DNA of 64,000 nucleotides from Armillaria gallica (taxonomy: Eukaryota; Basidiomycota; Agaricomycetes; Agaricales; Physalacriaceae), in the NCBI GenBank assembly GCA_037576215.1, contig JBANDB010000014.1, positions 806,001 through 870,000 on the forward strand, in the 5' to 3' direction. A program made the translations under genes and the position numbers. The first letter of the stretch is position 1, and every line of letters begins with the position of its first letter. The notes below the pieces were generated by a model, which worked only from the letters and a program-made list of their open reading frames with translations, was not told the origin of the DNA and did no database searches. This document shows, piece after piece, positions 23,096-36,535 of this stretch.

Positions 23096-26000
23096 ATGCG
23101 GCTTTTTACCGCATTTACCGCCTTATCGGCTCTCGCTGGCCTCGCCCGAGCCTCGCCGTATCGCGACGACCTCACCGACTACAACCTCAATGTCAACCAG
23201 GATGCGACCCAACCAACAGAGTACAAGGCGACTCGACCAAATACCACTTATACACCTTCTCCCGAAAATTGGCGGGCTCTTCCCGTATACACCGTTCTAC
23301 TGGACAAGTTCGCAGATGGCGATCCTTCCAATAATGATTACTTCGGCACCCTGTACGAAAGTGACTGGAGGGAAACCCAGCTCAGATACGGTGGTGACCT
23401 CAAGGGTCTTATATCCAAGTTGGACTACCTCTATGGCATGGGAATCCGGGTCATCTTCATTTCCGGAACGCCTTTTCTGAACATGTTGTGGCAGGCCGAC
23501 AGTGTGTTGTTAGCCTCTCCCCCTGTTTTTCTTCACTCAATCATCCTATAGGTTACTCGCCGCTTGACTTCACCGTCCTTGATCCTCACTGGGGCACTAT
23601 CGATGATTGGAGGAATGCAATCGATACCATACACGCTCATAACATGTACTTGATGGTCGATTTCACCGTAGGAACTATGTCGGATCTCATAGGTTTTGAT
23701 GGGTAAGTCCACTCTATCTTGTACTGCAACGGCGTAACTGAATTTTATCCCTTTCTCCAGTCACTTGAACAGCAGTACACCTTTCAGTCTGAACGAGTAC
23801 GACGCCGTCTACAAAAATCCTAATTACATGCCATGGAATTTCACCGAATATGCGGACTTTGACGTAAGATACTTATCACCTCAGCGCTGCCTTTTTTTGC
23901 TCACTCGACACTCACAGATTAGTAACACCCGGAATGAGTCTTGCGAAATGCCCAAGTTCTGGGACGATGACGGTTCCCTGGTCACTATCGAGACGAATGG
24001 CTGCCTAGAGTCGGAATTTGACCAGTATGGTGACATGGAGGCTTTCGGTGTGCACGCGGATTGGCAACGTCAATTGTCCAAATTCGCCTCCGTCCAGGAC
24101 CGTCTCCGTGAATGGAAGCCCGAGGTTATGGCCAAGCTTAAGAATTTTGCTTGCATGGCTATCACCGCTTTGGATTTCGACGCTATCCGTATCGATAAAT
24201 CCACTCAGGTCACGGTAGCCGCTTTATCGGATTGGACGTCCAGCGCACGCACTTGTGCGTACAACCTTGGTAAGAAAAATTTCTTCGTCCCGGGTGAAGT
24301 CACTGGAGGCGACACTTTCGGCTCCCTATACTAGTAAGCAGCACCTCCCCTTTGTCCCTCTCTATTTTCTGACATTTATGCTCAGTGGTCGTGGCCGCAC
24401 TCCTACACAACTTCCCGGTGGATTTTTGATTGCAGCCAACCTTACATCGGATGATAACGAATATTTTCTTCGGGACAAGGGCGTCAATGGGCTGGATTCG
24501 GTCGCATTCCATTATTCCATTTATCGTTCTCTCACTCGATTCTTGGGTATGGACGGTAACCTAAACGTCGCATACGATATCGATATCAACTTCATCACCG
24601 CGTGGAATCAGATGTTCGTTGACAATGACTTCATCAATCAATTAACGGGCAAAGTTGATCCCCGACATATGTATGGAACGAGCAATTTTGATGTGTTCCG
24701 TTGGCATAGTCTTGCCGATGGGAGGGAGCGCAGTGTTCTGGCCACCTTCATCGCGGGCCTTGTCATGCCCGGCATTCCTTTGGTGGGTTCATTGTGGATA
24801 TTCACCAGAATCCTACCTGATTTTTCACCCAGTATTTCTATGGCGAAGAGCAGAACTTCTATCTGTTTGACACCGGTGCTTCCAATTATCTTTATGGGTA
24901 AGCGTTTCAACATACTATTTATGATTCTTGCGACTCAACTTCATATAGCCGTCAAGCTATGACGAGTAACACGGCATGGAAGCGCCATGGCTGCTACACC
25001 CTCGGCTCTGAACAGTACTTCAACATGCCCCTGGACAAATCCTTAGTAGGGTGTCACGATGATTGGAACGCCCTTGATCATTTCGATCCTACCACTGATA
25101 GTCGCCGAATGTTCAGGCACTTCAACTACCTGCGGACAATATATGGTGCCCTACAAGACGGGTTTAACCTCGTGCAGCGTGGCAACTGGACACACCTCAT
25201 CGAGCGACCTGGTTCCAACCACACAGCAACTGAGATGGGCCTGTGGTCGATCTCCAGGTCCGGTATCTCAGGCGTCCAAAATCTGACGGGAACTTTTACG
25301 GATCAGGTTTGGATGCTGTATACCAACGAAAACGAGACCAAGAGTTGGGAGTACGACTGTCAGGAAAGCTTATGGATTTCATCCCCTTTCCAGTCCGGCA
25401 CAACGGTTCGCAACTTGTTCGCGCCGTTCGAGACCTACACTTTGGAGGACTCCGGCTCAGCGTACAATGCTGACAACAAAGCCCCTTGGTATGGCTGTCT
25501 CCCAAATCTTACTATGGATGCCTATGGGTTCAAGGCACTCGTGCCCGTAGCTCAGTGGGTTGCTCCACCCCTCGCAATGACCGCCTTCAATCCGGGCCAT
25601 GACTATCGTTTGCTGGCTGAGGATGGCCAAACGAATGCCACCACTGTCGACATTTCGATCGAATTCAACGCCGTTTTGGATTGCGGTGAGGTTACAAACG
25701 CGATCTCACTCAACATGTCTTCATCGGGCAAAGGCTCTACACCGTCGATCACCAACGTCAACTGTCAAAGCATATCCAATGCGCCCGCATCTATTATCCA
25801 GGGTGGTTCGACCTCTGCATGGGAATGGACTGCAACTTTGACAAATTTCCCCGATGGAGTGTTGGAGATCACTGTCGATAATGCTAAGGACAGTAACGGA
25901 AATTCCACAAACGTTCGTATCAGCTGAGAATTGGTTCCACTTGAGACTTACCGTTACTCTTGATAGGTTGTAGATCATCTGCTTTTGAGGAAGGGCTCGT

Positions 26001-29000
26001 CTCAAAATGTCATGGTCTTCCCCGAGAACGACTACGACGATGACGTCTTTACTAAGTCGGATGGGAAGTACACGTTCACTCACAAAGCTTATGGCGCCGA
26101 AAAGTTCCGATACTCATGGAACTTCGGTCAAAACTGGACTGACTGGACTGACTGGGAGGACACAACGACGATCGACAACGATGTTTTCAGCAACTCTGAA
26201 TTGTTCTGGGATGGCGACCATATCATCGTGCAGTGTGCGCTCTGCGATCCTATTACGTTGTTTCTGTGACTAATGATCGTCTAGATTGGAGCCAGCTTAC
26301 AATGTCAACAGCCGCTGTTATTCACGCAGATTATGGTTGGTCCGGAGCTCGTCGCCGCGTTCCTCAGCTACTCGCTCGTGGCCCTTACAATACTTGGGGT
26401 TTCGACAGTGGTCTGTCGAGCGTGATGGAACAGAATGAAGACGGCTACTGGGAGCTGGAAATTATGGCTCAGTGGCCGACGTATGTCCAGCTCAATGTCT
26501 GGGGTTACGATGACTACTATTACGGAGACGTTGACGGCGATGGCATTCTTGACCGACTTCCTCCCAACACCGCTGCTCCCAATTACGTGAACATGTCTGC
26601 TCCGCCATCGCCCCATCTTGCCTGGTCGCTACTCGTTGACGACTCTACCATGCAATGGTGGCTGAAACCTCGTGGACAGGCATCCGTCGGTGCTATCATG
26701 TATGCCCTGCTGCTCGCTATTCCCTTGGTCACCGGTACCCTCGCCGTCCTCGTTTTCATGTGGTCATTCTACGGTATCAAGCACAATCAATATGGCGTAA
26801 AGGCGAAGACCTCTAACAGCTATTTCCCCATTCTGGGCGTTTTGGGCAACAAATCTCAGTCAGACCTGAAAGATGGAGGAATGTCAGAGAAGGGAGGAGG
26901 TATTTTCGGGCATCACAAGCACAATGGAGAGATCATAGGCTGGCCTGAGGATAAGAACAAGCGCCGGAAAGTCCTTATCTCTACTCTCGAGTACGAGATC
27001 ATCGACTGGAAGATCAAGGTCAAGATCGGTGGTCTCGGTGTTATGTCCAGTCTTATGGGCAAAGCAATGACTGATGTGGACTTGATTTGGGTTGTGCCGA
27101 AGGTCAAAGACGTGGAGTACCCAGCTGGGGACCCTGCAGAACCTATCGAGGTCATTATCTTCGGCGAGCCCTATCTCATTGAGGTAGAAACTCACGTTTT
27201 GGACAACATCACATATGTTATCCTGGACAGTCCCGTGTTCCGCGCCCAGACCAAAGCCGATCCCTATCCCGCTCGCATGGACGATCTCAGTTCCGCTATC
27301 TTCTATTCGACTTGGAACCAAGCTATTGCCGCTACTGTTCGTCGCAACCCCACTGTCGATATCTACCACGTGAACGACTACCACGGTGCATTGGCACCCA
27401 TCTATCTCCTGCCCAAGGTCCTCCCCTGCTGTCTGTCGCTTCATAATGCCGAATTCCAGGGTCTCTGGCCTCTGCGGACCAAGGAAGAAATGAAGGAAGT
27501 TTGCTCGGCATTCAACATCAGCAAGGAGCATTGCACTAAATATGTGCAGTTCGGAAACACTTTCAATTTGCTGCATGCGGCCGCTTCGTTCATCAGTGTT
27601 CACCAGAAAAGTATTGGCGTGGCGGGTGTGTCTGACAAGTATGGTAAACGCAGTTGGGCCCGATATCCTGCCCTTTGGACGCTCAAGCATGTCGATTCCT
27701 TGCCCAATCCCGATCCCAGTGATATTGAAGCGTTGGACGAAGCTCCCACAAAGGCCAAGGATGTTCAAATCGATGAAGTCGCCGAAGCTGCCCGTCCGGA
27801 ACACAAGCGCCAAGCACAAGAATGGGCTGGGATCAGACAGGACCCCGATTCTGACTTGTTCGTATTCGTCGGTCGTTGGTCGAAACAAAAGGGTGTCGAT
27901 CTCATTGCCGATGTAATGCCTTCCCTGTAGGTCTCCCCGCAAACCTATATTTATGTCCTTACAAACTTTCGCACAGGTTGGAGAAACGTCCCACTATCCA
28001 GCTCATTGCTGTTGGTCCCGTTATCGACTTGTATGGACGATTCGCCGCTGAGAAGTTAGCGCGATTGATGGAAATGTTCCCGGATCGCGTCTTTTCAAAG
28101 CCTGAGTTCACGGCGCTCCCTCCCTATCTGTTCAGTGGTGCCGATTTCGCTCTGATTCCCTCTCGTGATGAGCCCTTTGGTCTTGTAGCTGTCGAATTCG
28201 GTAGGAAAGGTGCTCTCGGAGTCGGAAGTCGTCTCGGAGGTCTGGGTTTAATGCCTGGTTGGGTTCGTGGTTCATTTCATCTAATAGCGATTCACGAATG
28301 ACCTATCTCTTGTTATAGTGGTATCCCGTAGAATCTAGTTCAACGGCGCACATGCTCTCACAGCTTACCAAAACTATCAAAATGGCTCTGAAGTCCACCG
28401 AGGAAGAGCGCGCAGTTCTTCGGGCCCGATCTGCCGTCCAACGTTTCCCTGTGGTCGAATGGCGTCAGCGAATGGAGGATTTCCACAAGCGCAGTATCAA
28501 TGCCAGTCGTTCGATTGCCGGCGCTGATGCTTGGCGGGAGTCTGATTGTGATGGCGCTGGTGTTCGTCCTATGGCAGATACCGATGATTGGAACCCTGTC
28601 AACCAGGCTTACCCGTCTCAGCCTGAGTGGGACCGAAACAGCATGCTCGATAGTCCTCATGCCCATACACCTGGTTCTCCTGGTCAATGGAGTCAAGACA
28701 CCCTCACAGCGGCCGGTGCACCTCGGTTACTCCCTCCAGATGGCTCTCGCAATTCGTTTACTACCGACGGCGGTCAAGATGACGACTACTTCAGCCATTC
28801 GCGCGGCAGTACATTGGAACCTGGTCCAGGATATAATGACTTCCTGGAGAGGGCTAATCGCACCATTGCCCGGGATCAGCGGCATGCTCCAGATCCGTTC
28901 GTGGATGAAAACCTCACACCCAATCGTCCGTTTGGCGCTCACTCTCGCGTGTCATCGGTTGAATCGATCTCGTCTATTGTTGATGAAAAGTCCAACTCGC

Positions 29001-31018
29001 CTTTGAACAAAGCAATCGCCTCGGTATGACTGTTCCTTTATCTAATGAAAATGATCTGACAAGGGCTTTAGTTCACTGATGCCGATGGTGGAGTTGCTTC
29101 AGAGTTCGTTCAAAAATTGCAGGCCCTCAATGCTAAAAACTCGGAGCACGAACTGTCCATCGAAAAGTTCCTCGTCAAAAGCGAAGAAGCGTTCTTTGGC
29201 AAAGTTCGCAAGGACAAACTCGACAGTGCCGCCAGTATCAGGTCTTCGCAGCGTGATTCCGTCTGGGGAACACCTTCACCATCAATATATTCTCGCCCTG
29301 ATTGTATGTTTGCGATCCCTGGTTTTGACTTTACTCTAACTTCGTTTGCCAGCGCCCAACACTCAGGCCTTTTCTACTTCTGACTATGATGGCCCTCTTC
29401 GTCACGATGCTGGTGCCCCTGAAATCGTACCCATGACAAGGCTACAGATCGCCATGTCTCGTGAATTATGGGGCTGGCCGTTGTATACTATAGTTATCGC
29501 TGCGGGTCAGGTGAGATACGCCCCTTCAATAACATTGTATGACCTTCTCAATGCTTTTGCAGATGTTGAGTGCAACAAGTTTCCAAATTACTCTTTTGAC
29601 TGGTCGGAGTTGGCAAGACGATGTTCAGCTTTATGTCCTTGGTGGTGTATTCCTTGCTGCATCGGCGGTGTGGTATCCTCTGTTCAGACTGAAGCCATCC
29701 GTATATGTCCTATCCGCACCTTGGGTATTCTTTGGTCTTGCGTTCCTCTTGGTCGGCTTCCCATCTATCTCCTCTTCATTCAAGCCCGCACACAGAGCCC
29801 TTGCAAGCACAGCGACATGGTGTTATGCCGTCGCCTCGGCCGCTGCTTTCCTATTCTTTGGCCTCAACTTTGGTGAAGAAGCGGGTGCTGCGACGGAGGT
29901 GTGGACTCTTCGTGCATGTATCGTTCAAGGTTCCCAGCAGATTTGGGTGGCGGCGTTGTGGTACTGGGGACATTCCCTCACTGGACAATCCGATGACTAT
30001 ACACCGCCATGGTGGATTGTTCTCATCGTCTGGCCACTAGCCCTCATGAGTTTCCTTTTCGCTTATCTGATGCTTTACGGTCTTCCTGGTGAGTCGTCAA
30101 TGGTTATCTCGTAGGTCTTTGGTTCCTCATCACCGTCAACAGAGTACTACCGTCAAACACCACCCAAGGTGCCTCACTTCTTGCGAACCTTGTTCCGTCG
30201 CAAACTGGTCATCTGGTTCCTTGCGTCCGAAATTCTTCGAGACTACTGGCTCAGTGGTGTAAGTACTCGTTCGACTTATATCTGAAGTATGCTCAACTGT
30301 TCTTTCATCATGCAGCCTTACGGACGCAACTGGAGTTTCTTGTGGAGCGTTCCTATTCCGACATATCAGATTCTTCTCTTGGTCATCGCCTTCTTCATTG
30401 GTGTTTGGGGGGCACTTCTTGGCATCCTTACGCACTTCAGTAAGACACATACGTGGCTTCTGCCTGTGTTTGCGGTGGGCCTTGGTGCACCTAAATGGTG
30501 TCAGATGATGTGGGGTACTTCTTCGCTTGCACTTTATATTCCTTGGGCCGGAAGTGGTGGACCATACCTTGGTTTGTCGTTGTGGTTGTGGCTCGGTGTT
30601 TTAGATGCCATTCAGGGAGTCGGTCTCGGTATGATTCTGCTCCAGACACTTTCACGACTGCACGTTTGTGCTACACTGGCATTCTCTCAAATAATCGGTT
30701 CAGTTTGTGTTATGATCGCTCGAGCGACTGCACCAAATCGTATCGGGCCTGGAAGCGTGTTCCCTGATGCTGCGAAGTGGGACTTTGACGAGGGTCTTAA
30801 AGGTTTGTCGACCGTCTATTAGACCGAATTATCTGTTGATCCATTCCACAGGGAGTCCCATGGCCGAGCCCGTATTCTGGATAGCGTTGATCTGCCAATT
30901 GATAATTGTCATTGGTTACTTCTGGTTCTACCGTAAAGAACAGCTATGTGAGTTTTTTTTTCTATATACCTCTCTTCGAGACCTTGAATGCTTACGGGTA
31001 TCTTTAGCACGACCATGA
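23096..31018 (+). CDS. AGS1: Cell-wall alpha-1,3-glucan synthase (AGS1/Mok1 family)
   Basis: Eighteen exons (first 23096-23501, last 31008-31018; the longest is 26285-27926) join in phase to 2342 residues, the usual size. It polymerises (1,3)-alpha-glucan for the cell wall at the plasma membrane. Order: signal peptide (about 1-19), extracellular alpha-amylase-like domain ([22 protein letters not shown] segment, DFDAIRIDK), carbohydrate-binding-like region, a membrane segment at about 1060-1083, then a cytosolic GT5 glycogen-synthase-like domain with [13 protein letters not shown] (about 1168) and [13 protein letters not shown] (about 1533). From about 1915 to the end come many hydrophobic helices thought to export the chain. 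The protein ends YRKEQLSRP. Every one of the 17 introns is 48-60 nt and keeps frame, so the gene looks intact. Confidence 0.95.
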
Positions 31019-31356
31019 TCACGACGTTTATTTCTTTCATTTGGACATTAGAAGGCATAATCATTTTGGACTGTGTTATTACTTACCTCGTTCTCGAACT
31101 GGGAAATCATCGGCAATGCTACAGGAATCGGACATAATTGAATACTTGTTAGATATTGCTACCACACACTCTCTAGACGCGACTATCTTTAAGTAAGAAG
31201 CTGTTTTGATTATTCTACAAATTGCATAAATATGATTTTTTTCTGTTTACTGGCATAACTTATTTGGCCACGGTGTGATCAACCCGCTTCGTTCTTCACG
31301 TCCATCACCAATTTGCGCCTTTTTACTTTTATTCCAAAAAATCTGCGCTTGGCTCT
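31019..31356. other. Intergenic region between AGS1 and PRCC
   Basis: About 340 bp of AT-rich sequence holding the AGS1 3' end and the PRCC promoter. No gene, repeat or structural RNA was recognised. Confidence 0.5.
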
Positions 31357-32612
31357 ATGCTTGGACTCGAAGACTACGGTAGTGGCAGTGAGAGCGATGG
31401 GGAGACCGAGACGAAAACACAGGCTTCGAGTAGTATAAACAGTCAGTCATTGAAACCTCAGTCCAAAACGACCTCATCATCCAGCATTGCCCTACCTCCT
31501 CCTAGGACAAAGAAACGAGTCGCGATTGCTCTCCCCTCACTTAAGCCTGTGAAAGACGATGGCGATGGGAAAGAGATATCCAGACCCGCCGCGAAGAAGC
31601 CTCGGTTGGAGTCTGGTGCTGGGACATCGTCACTGATGTCAATGCTCCCTGCGCCAAAACAGAAAAACCCCACACCTGCTCCAACAGAACGAGTCCTGGG
31701 TGGTGGCAAGGGCCAGGCTTTGTCCTTCAATGCGCCTCCTTCAGCACCGCTAGCAGATGAGGAGGCGCCAGCGCCCTCGATACCTTTCTGCCACCGTCGC
31801 TGGCAAAAGGGAGGTCCAACATATCGTTGGAAGAAGACAGACCCAGGCCTGCTGCTCGAACTCCTGCCCCCGCTCCTGCTCCTGCTCCTGCTATGGATTT
31901 CTTTTCATTAGGTGAGCAGTGCTATCGAAATGTTATTGTACGCTACTCATCGTATATACTCAGGCGCCGCCTCTGCACCTAAACCCACTGCCTCATCCTC
32001 ATCCTCTATCAAGCATATCTTCGGCACCGGTCATTCCGACCTTTGAACCACCAGAACCGACGATGAATGACGAGTATCCAGGGTACTACCAACTTCCGTC
32101 AGGCGCATGGAAAGCGCATGAACCGGAGTATTATGCGACTTTCCTGAAGAGATGGCAAAAGGAGTACAATGATCAGGTTCGGGCTTTGGAGAAGGGCGTT
32201 GCGAAAGGCTTCGAGGGAATGGAGAAGGAAGGCATGGAGGACGTTGATGCCAAGAAGGAAATGGAGCGAGCCAAGAAGGAGATCAAGGAGAGAGAAGAGA
32301 GGAAGGCAATAACGAAGGGTGCCGGAGGTGCTCCTGACAAACCAAAAATGAACATCAATGTCGGTTTTCCTGCTGTTAGGCTTATATTATTTGCTCAATG
32401 TCGTCTTTCCAGGCATCCAAGCTTAGCGGTATCGCTCGCTCCAGACATCAGCTATCGACAATGCTCAAGGAGGCGTACGAGAACAGAGAACTCTTGGAAG
32501 ACAAAATCGCAGAAGGCAGACGCAACCGCAAGGAGGCTGGGAACAAATACGGTAAGCGCGATCGCCTTGCATGTTATATCTTTCGTTCTAATTCACACTT
32601 GCAGGGTTCTAA
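31357..32612 (+). CDS. PRCC-family nuclear protein, frame broken twice
   Basis: Exons 31357-31911, 31964-32359, 32413-32551 and 32605-32612. PRCC proteins are nuclear, associate with splicing factors and bind the mitotic checkpoint protein MAD2 in animals. The C-terminal signature is clear: YPGYYQLPSGAWKAHEPEYY and SRHQLSTMLKEAYENRELLE, with RRNRKEAGNKYGF at the very end. The N-terminus is acidic, then Pro/Ser/Ala-rich. Two single-base changes are needed: one base missing near 31788 (between SIPF and LPPSLAKG) and one extra near 32011 (before SSAPVIPTFEPP). Together they cancel, and the corrected length (about 365 codons) fits every exon phase. A weak 50-nt intron at 31722-31771 could explain the first break, not the second. 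Sequencing error is the simplest reading. Confidence 0.75.
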
Positions 32613-32796
32613 TTGACTCCCTTATTATGCACATCCATACATCTGTATAAAAATATATAATGCCCGAGCTACAAATGTGCGACAAGACTAGATATGCTCT
32701 ATATATATAGATAGTACGTAGCCCGTCAGGATGGTGACTAGAATACAAAGCAAAGATGAGATGAAGGTACCATCCGGCTACGGATAATAATCCCGT

Positions 32797-33458
32797 TTAC
32801 TTGCCACCGGCAGAGAATTCTGTTCAATATGTTGAAAATATGACCCTGGGCGAAGACGATGTGACACGTACTGGTGACAGATTTAGTCCCCTCAGAAATG
32901 GCATGCTTGGCCAGTTCACCCGGGAGAATGAGACGAACGCTGGTCTGGATTTCGCGGGAAGAGATGGTCGATTTCTTAGAATAGGCAGCGAGCTCTGTAA
33001 TCAATGAGTCAGAATGAATATGTGACAACGAAGCGGAATCACGACGCACTAGAAGCCTCAGTAGCAACACGTTCAAAGATGTCGTTGACGAAGGAGTTAA
33101 GGATGGCCATCGCCTTGTTGGAGATACCAGTATCAGGGTGAACCTGCTTCAACACTGTACGATAGACGGCGCGTCAGGATACGAGTCACGATCCAAGATA
33201 AGCCAACCGACGCGTACCCTTGTAGATATACGAGCTGTAAGTCTCCTTTCTCGACTTCTTACGCTTCTTCTTCTCGCCATCAGCCGGTGCGGCAGCCTTG
33301 CTCTTGCTGGCAGTCTTCTTCGCAGCCTTGGTGTCTGTCTTCGCTGGCGCCTTGCCAGCGGTTGAAGCCGGAGCCTTGGAAGCAGTCGAAGCGGGCTACA
33401 TGGACATGAGACGAGTAATATGGGCGATAGACCATGCATGGCATACCTTGGGTGCCAT
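32797..33458 (-). CDS. HTB1: Histone H2B
   Basis: Exons 33458-33447, 33395-33218, 33154-33050, 32994-32872 and 32819-32797 give 146 residues. It is a core nucleosomal histone. The basic Lys/Ala/Pro-rich tail is followed by [38 protein letters not shown], the helix [20 protein letters not shown] and the end [21 protein letters not shown], which contains the lysine ubiquitinated in fungi. The 3' tail is slightly longer than in yeast (GGK after FSA). Four introns of 51-63 nt keep frame. Unlike many fungi, no divergent H2A gene is adjacent; the upstream neighbour is HTD2 in the same direction. Confidence 0.95.
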
Positions 33459-33840
33459 TGCGGTTGAGGATGGGTGAGGAGGTGGTGAGAACTTGAGGTG
33501 GTGGTGGTGGTTCTGGTCAAGGACGGTTCGACGGCAACAAACAGACAAGCCAATATAAATAACGCGCGGAGTTTCAATATGCATCACGTGCCACGACGCG
33601 TCTAAACAGGGGCTGCACACTCTCACCACATATGACCCGGCTCGAGTTTCTCCCCGAATACATTCTAGAAGAAATATTGCACATGTGGCAGCAGGGATAA
33701 TTAGAGTACGATTGGTTCTGGGATCAGATAGAAAATAGTGCATGTAATGTATACGTATCACAAATTTCTTTGTATATCTGTTCTACATGTAAGTAACCCG
33801 AATTATTCATTGTCTTTCCAGCATGAGTCCTACGCTACAC
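33459..33840. promoter_or_regulatory. Histone H2B upstream region
   Basis: About 380 bp between the H2B start and the 3' end of HTD2, both on the minus strand. A TTATTTATATTGG stretch (minus strand, 33563-33551) lies about 95-105 bp upstream of the ATG and is a candidate TATA element with a nearby inverted CCAAT-like sequence. No coding signal was seen. Confidence 0.45.
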
Positions 33841-34874
33841 TCAGCCAAAGGTCACCGTCCCCGTCATTCCGACCACTCCATCTTCGTCTTGGCACCACAT
33901 AAATGCCTTGTCGCCAGTCCACTGCCCAAAAATTGTATGTTTTCGGTTAACGATGAGGGGATTCGTGGCCTGGTATTCGAATGTCTTGATCTCAACACCT
34001 GGGTTTTGGTCAGTAGCTGTTTCAAGCATCATGAGGGCCGTGAGGGGTCCGTGAACCAGACGCTCTACAGATCGAGTCAGAACCGAGATGCACCAGTACC
34101 ATGTCCAACTGGCCTTGATATCCTTCGAAGTCGCGCGCATAATCCTTGTCCAGATGAATATAGTGCGCGTTGAAGGTGAGCGCAGAAAATCGAAACAATG
34201 TCGTCAGCGTCGGTTTGTATGTGAGTGAGAAATCAGACGAGTCTGGTATCCCGGGAACTGGGCGTCATGTATTAGAGGAAATCGCTGACCATCGTCGTGC
34301 CTACCTTGACGAGGCTCCTTCTTAACTGCAGCATCAACGGGCAAATAGACATGTACCCTCTCTTCAATCACAGAAGGAACTGCCGAATCCTCCATGGAGA
34401 TCTCAATTTTCTTGTTCACGAACACAATAGGACGTCCACGATCGAAATTCTTCTTCTCGACGGAGCCTATTGTCATTCTTGAAGTTGCCTTGCCACCAAT
34501 GATCAGAGGGTTCCCTGCCATCCACGATATCTTTCCGCCTGCCCACATCCTGCGAGTAAACGGTTCCGGGGACAGAAATCTGCGTCCGTGCCGTCTCTAC
34601 GCAAGAAGGGCTCAGGAATGCGAGGGTAGAAGAATGTTGTATGGTGACCATATCCCATGGGTGTCGACGGCTCAGGCGCATGGAACGGTTTGCGTGTTCC
34701 GTCGCGAGTAGGAAGAGTCACATAGAGATCAGATAGATGCTCTGGGTGGAGAGTGTCGTTCAAAATGCACTGTTTGGGGGAGGCAATCCATTTGTCCAGC
34801 GCCTCGGTGTTGTACGCTGCATCTGACGAGTACAGACGTCGAGCAGCAAGACGCTGAATACTGCCTCTAAGCAT
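33841..34874 (-). CDS. HTD2: Mitochondrial 3-hydroxyacyl-thioester dehydratase HTD2-like, one frame break
   Basis: Exons 34874-34305, 34257-34114 and 34064-33841. It is a hot-dog-fold dehydratase of mitochondrial type II fatty-acid synthesis, with a presequence starting [17 protein letters not shown]. Recognisable segments are [73 protein letters not shown] and [12 protein letters not shown]. Within exon 1 the frame changes between TDADFC and PEPFTRRMW; one extra C in the C4 run (plus-strand G4 at 34568-34571) restores it and makes all exon phases agree (about 312 residues). The second intron (34113-34065) appears to begin GC (GCCAGT), since only that join gives EGYQERLVHG. A second frame error there is the alternative. 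Confidence 0.8.
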
Positions 34875-35015
34875 CGTTTAAAGCCGAGTCGATGTCATCG
34901 CCGGCATTGCGGTCAGAGGCGCCAGACAAATCGCGCCAAACAAGGGCCGGCCGAATCCCGACGACGACCACTAACATCCTTGACATCACCTCTCATCTCT
35001 TCCGTATCGATAATA

Positions 35016-36535
35016 ATGGATCCTGGGCCACCTCTCGTCGTCGACAACGGTACCGGTGTACGTGTATCCAATTCTTGCCTCAGACATACACACTCATCCT
35101 GCGCAGTTCGTCAAAGTTGGGTATGCAGGCTCTAACTTTCCTGAGCATGGTGCGCCCCGAGCTTGTTTGGCCTGCTGCTCATTGTCCTTACAATGCTTCA
35201 GTATTTCCTTCCATTGTTGGCCGCCCCATCCTCCGAGCTGAAGAACGAGTCGGAAACGCGACCATTAAAGATATCATGATCGGCGACGAAGCAGCAGAGA
35301 ACCGAAACTACCTCCAGATAACACAGCCGATGGAGCATGGAATCATACGCAACTGGGAGGATATGAAACATTTGTGGGACTACACCTTTGATGAGAAACT
35401 CAAAGTAGATCCCAGGGGGCGGAAGGTACTGTTGACGGAGCCCCCGATGAATCCAAAGGTGAACAGGCAGAAGATGTGCCAAGTAATGTTCGAGGAATAC
35501 GGATTTGAGGGGGTGTATGTCGCCATCCAGGCAGTGTTGACGCTGTATGCTCAGGGTACGTTGCTTTGCCGACATATCTAACTGCACTCAGCGTTTGAAA
35601 GGTTTGACAACGGGCGTCGTCGTGGACTCTGGCGACGGCGTGACGCATATTGTTCCAGTATACGACGGGTTTGCGATGCCTCATCTGACACGGCGACTTG
35701 ATATCGCAGGGCGCGACGTAACCAAATATTTGATCAAGCTGCTGCTGAGGCGAGGTTATGCATTGAATCGAACAGCAGACTTTGAGACGGTGCGCGCGAT
35801 CAAGGAGAAACTCTGCTACGTCAGGTGAGTTATCCTGTCCCCACGAAAGATTGCAGTGAATGACTTGTCGTTAGCTACGACTTGGAGCTTGATACACGTC
35901 TTTCAGAGGAGACTACAGTGCTAGTCGAAAGCTATCAGGTCAGGCTCCTTGAAATTTATAGCCCTAAACTAATAAAGCGAACAGCTCCCTGATGGACGGA
36001 CAATTAAAGTTGCAGAGGAGCGTTTTGAAGCTCCAGAATGTATGTTCCAACCCCACCTAATCGACGTAGAACAGCCTGGCGTCGCAGGTAATAGTCTATA
36101 TCATCTTCACCATTCACTTGTTAACATCCTCTGTGTAGAAATGCTGTTCCAAACCATCCAAGCCGCCGCTGTCGATGTCCGCTCAGAACTTTACAAGCAC
36201 GTCGTTCTCTCTGGCGGATCGAGCATGTACCCAGGACTTCCCAGCAGGCTAGAGAAAGAGATGAAGCAACTCTATCTTGTCGAGGTGCTCAAGGGTGATC
36301 CTTCGCGGTTGAATGTGCGCATCTGTCCCATGCCGCTCTACAATTCTGACAGTCTTATGCATTACAGAAATTCAAAATCAAGATCGAGGACCCTCCCCGG
36401 AGGAAGCACATGGTCTTCCTTGGTGGTGCCGTTCTAGCAGATATTATGAAAGGGCGGGAAGAGTTCTGGATAACGCGCGAAGAATGGTTCGAGCAGGGTG
36501 TCCGCTCGCTAGATAAGCTTGGCAGAGGAGATTAG
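35016..36535 (+). CDS. ARP2: Actin-related protein 2 (Arp2/3 complex)
   Basis: Exons 35016-35057, 35107-35149, 35202-35555, 35602-35824, 35875-35938, 35985-36087, 36139-36314 and 36368-36535 give 390 residues, the usual ARP2 length. It is the actin-like subunit of the Arp2/3 complex that nucleates branched actin at endocytic patches. Segments: [10 protein letters not shown] (phosphate loop), [73 protein letters not shown] (ATP site), [18 protein letters not shown] and [15 protein letters not shown]. The presence of NRQKM and [14 protein letters not shown] favours ARP2 over actin or ARP3. The gene is divergent from HTD2 with 141 bp between starts. Confidence 0.93.

Noticed and set aside
26884..27942. 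A 352-codon open frame on the minus strand inside AGS1
   Set aside because: It lies opposite the conserved GT5 domain of AGS1, whose codon usage leaves the antisense frame open. It has no motif, and the plus-strand protein is certain.
31860..31895. GCTCCT tandem repeats in PRCC as a possible microsatellite element
   Set aside because: The repeats simply encode an Ala/Pro tract in the correct frame of the protein.
32031..32055. A 25-nt GT-AG interval in PRCC that would also repair the frame
   Set aside because: Too short to splice, and it would remove the PTFEPPEP segment that I recognise as conserved in fungal PRCC proteins.
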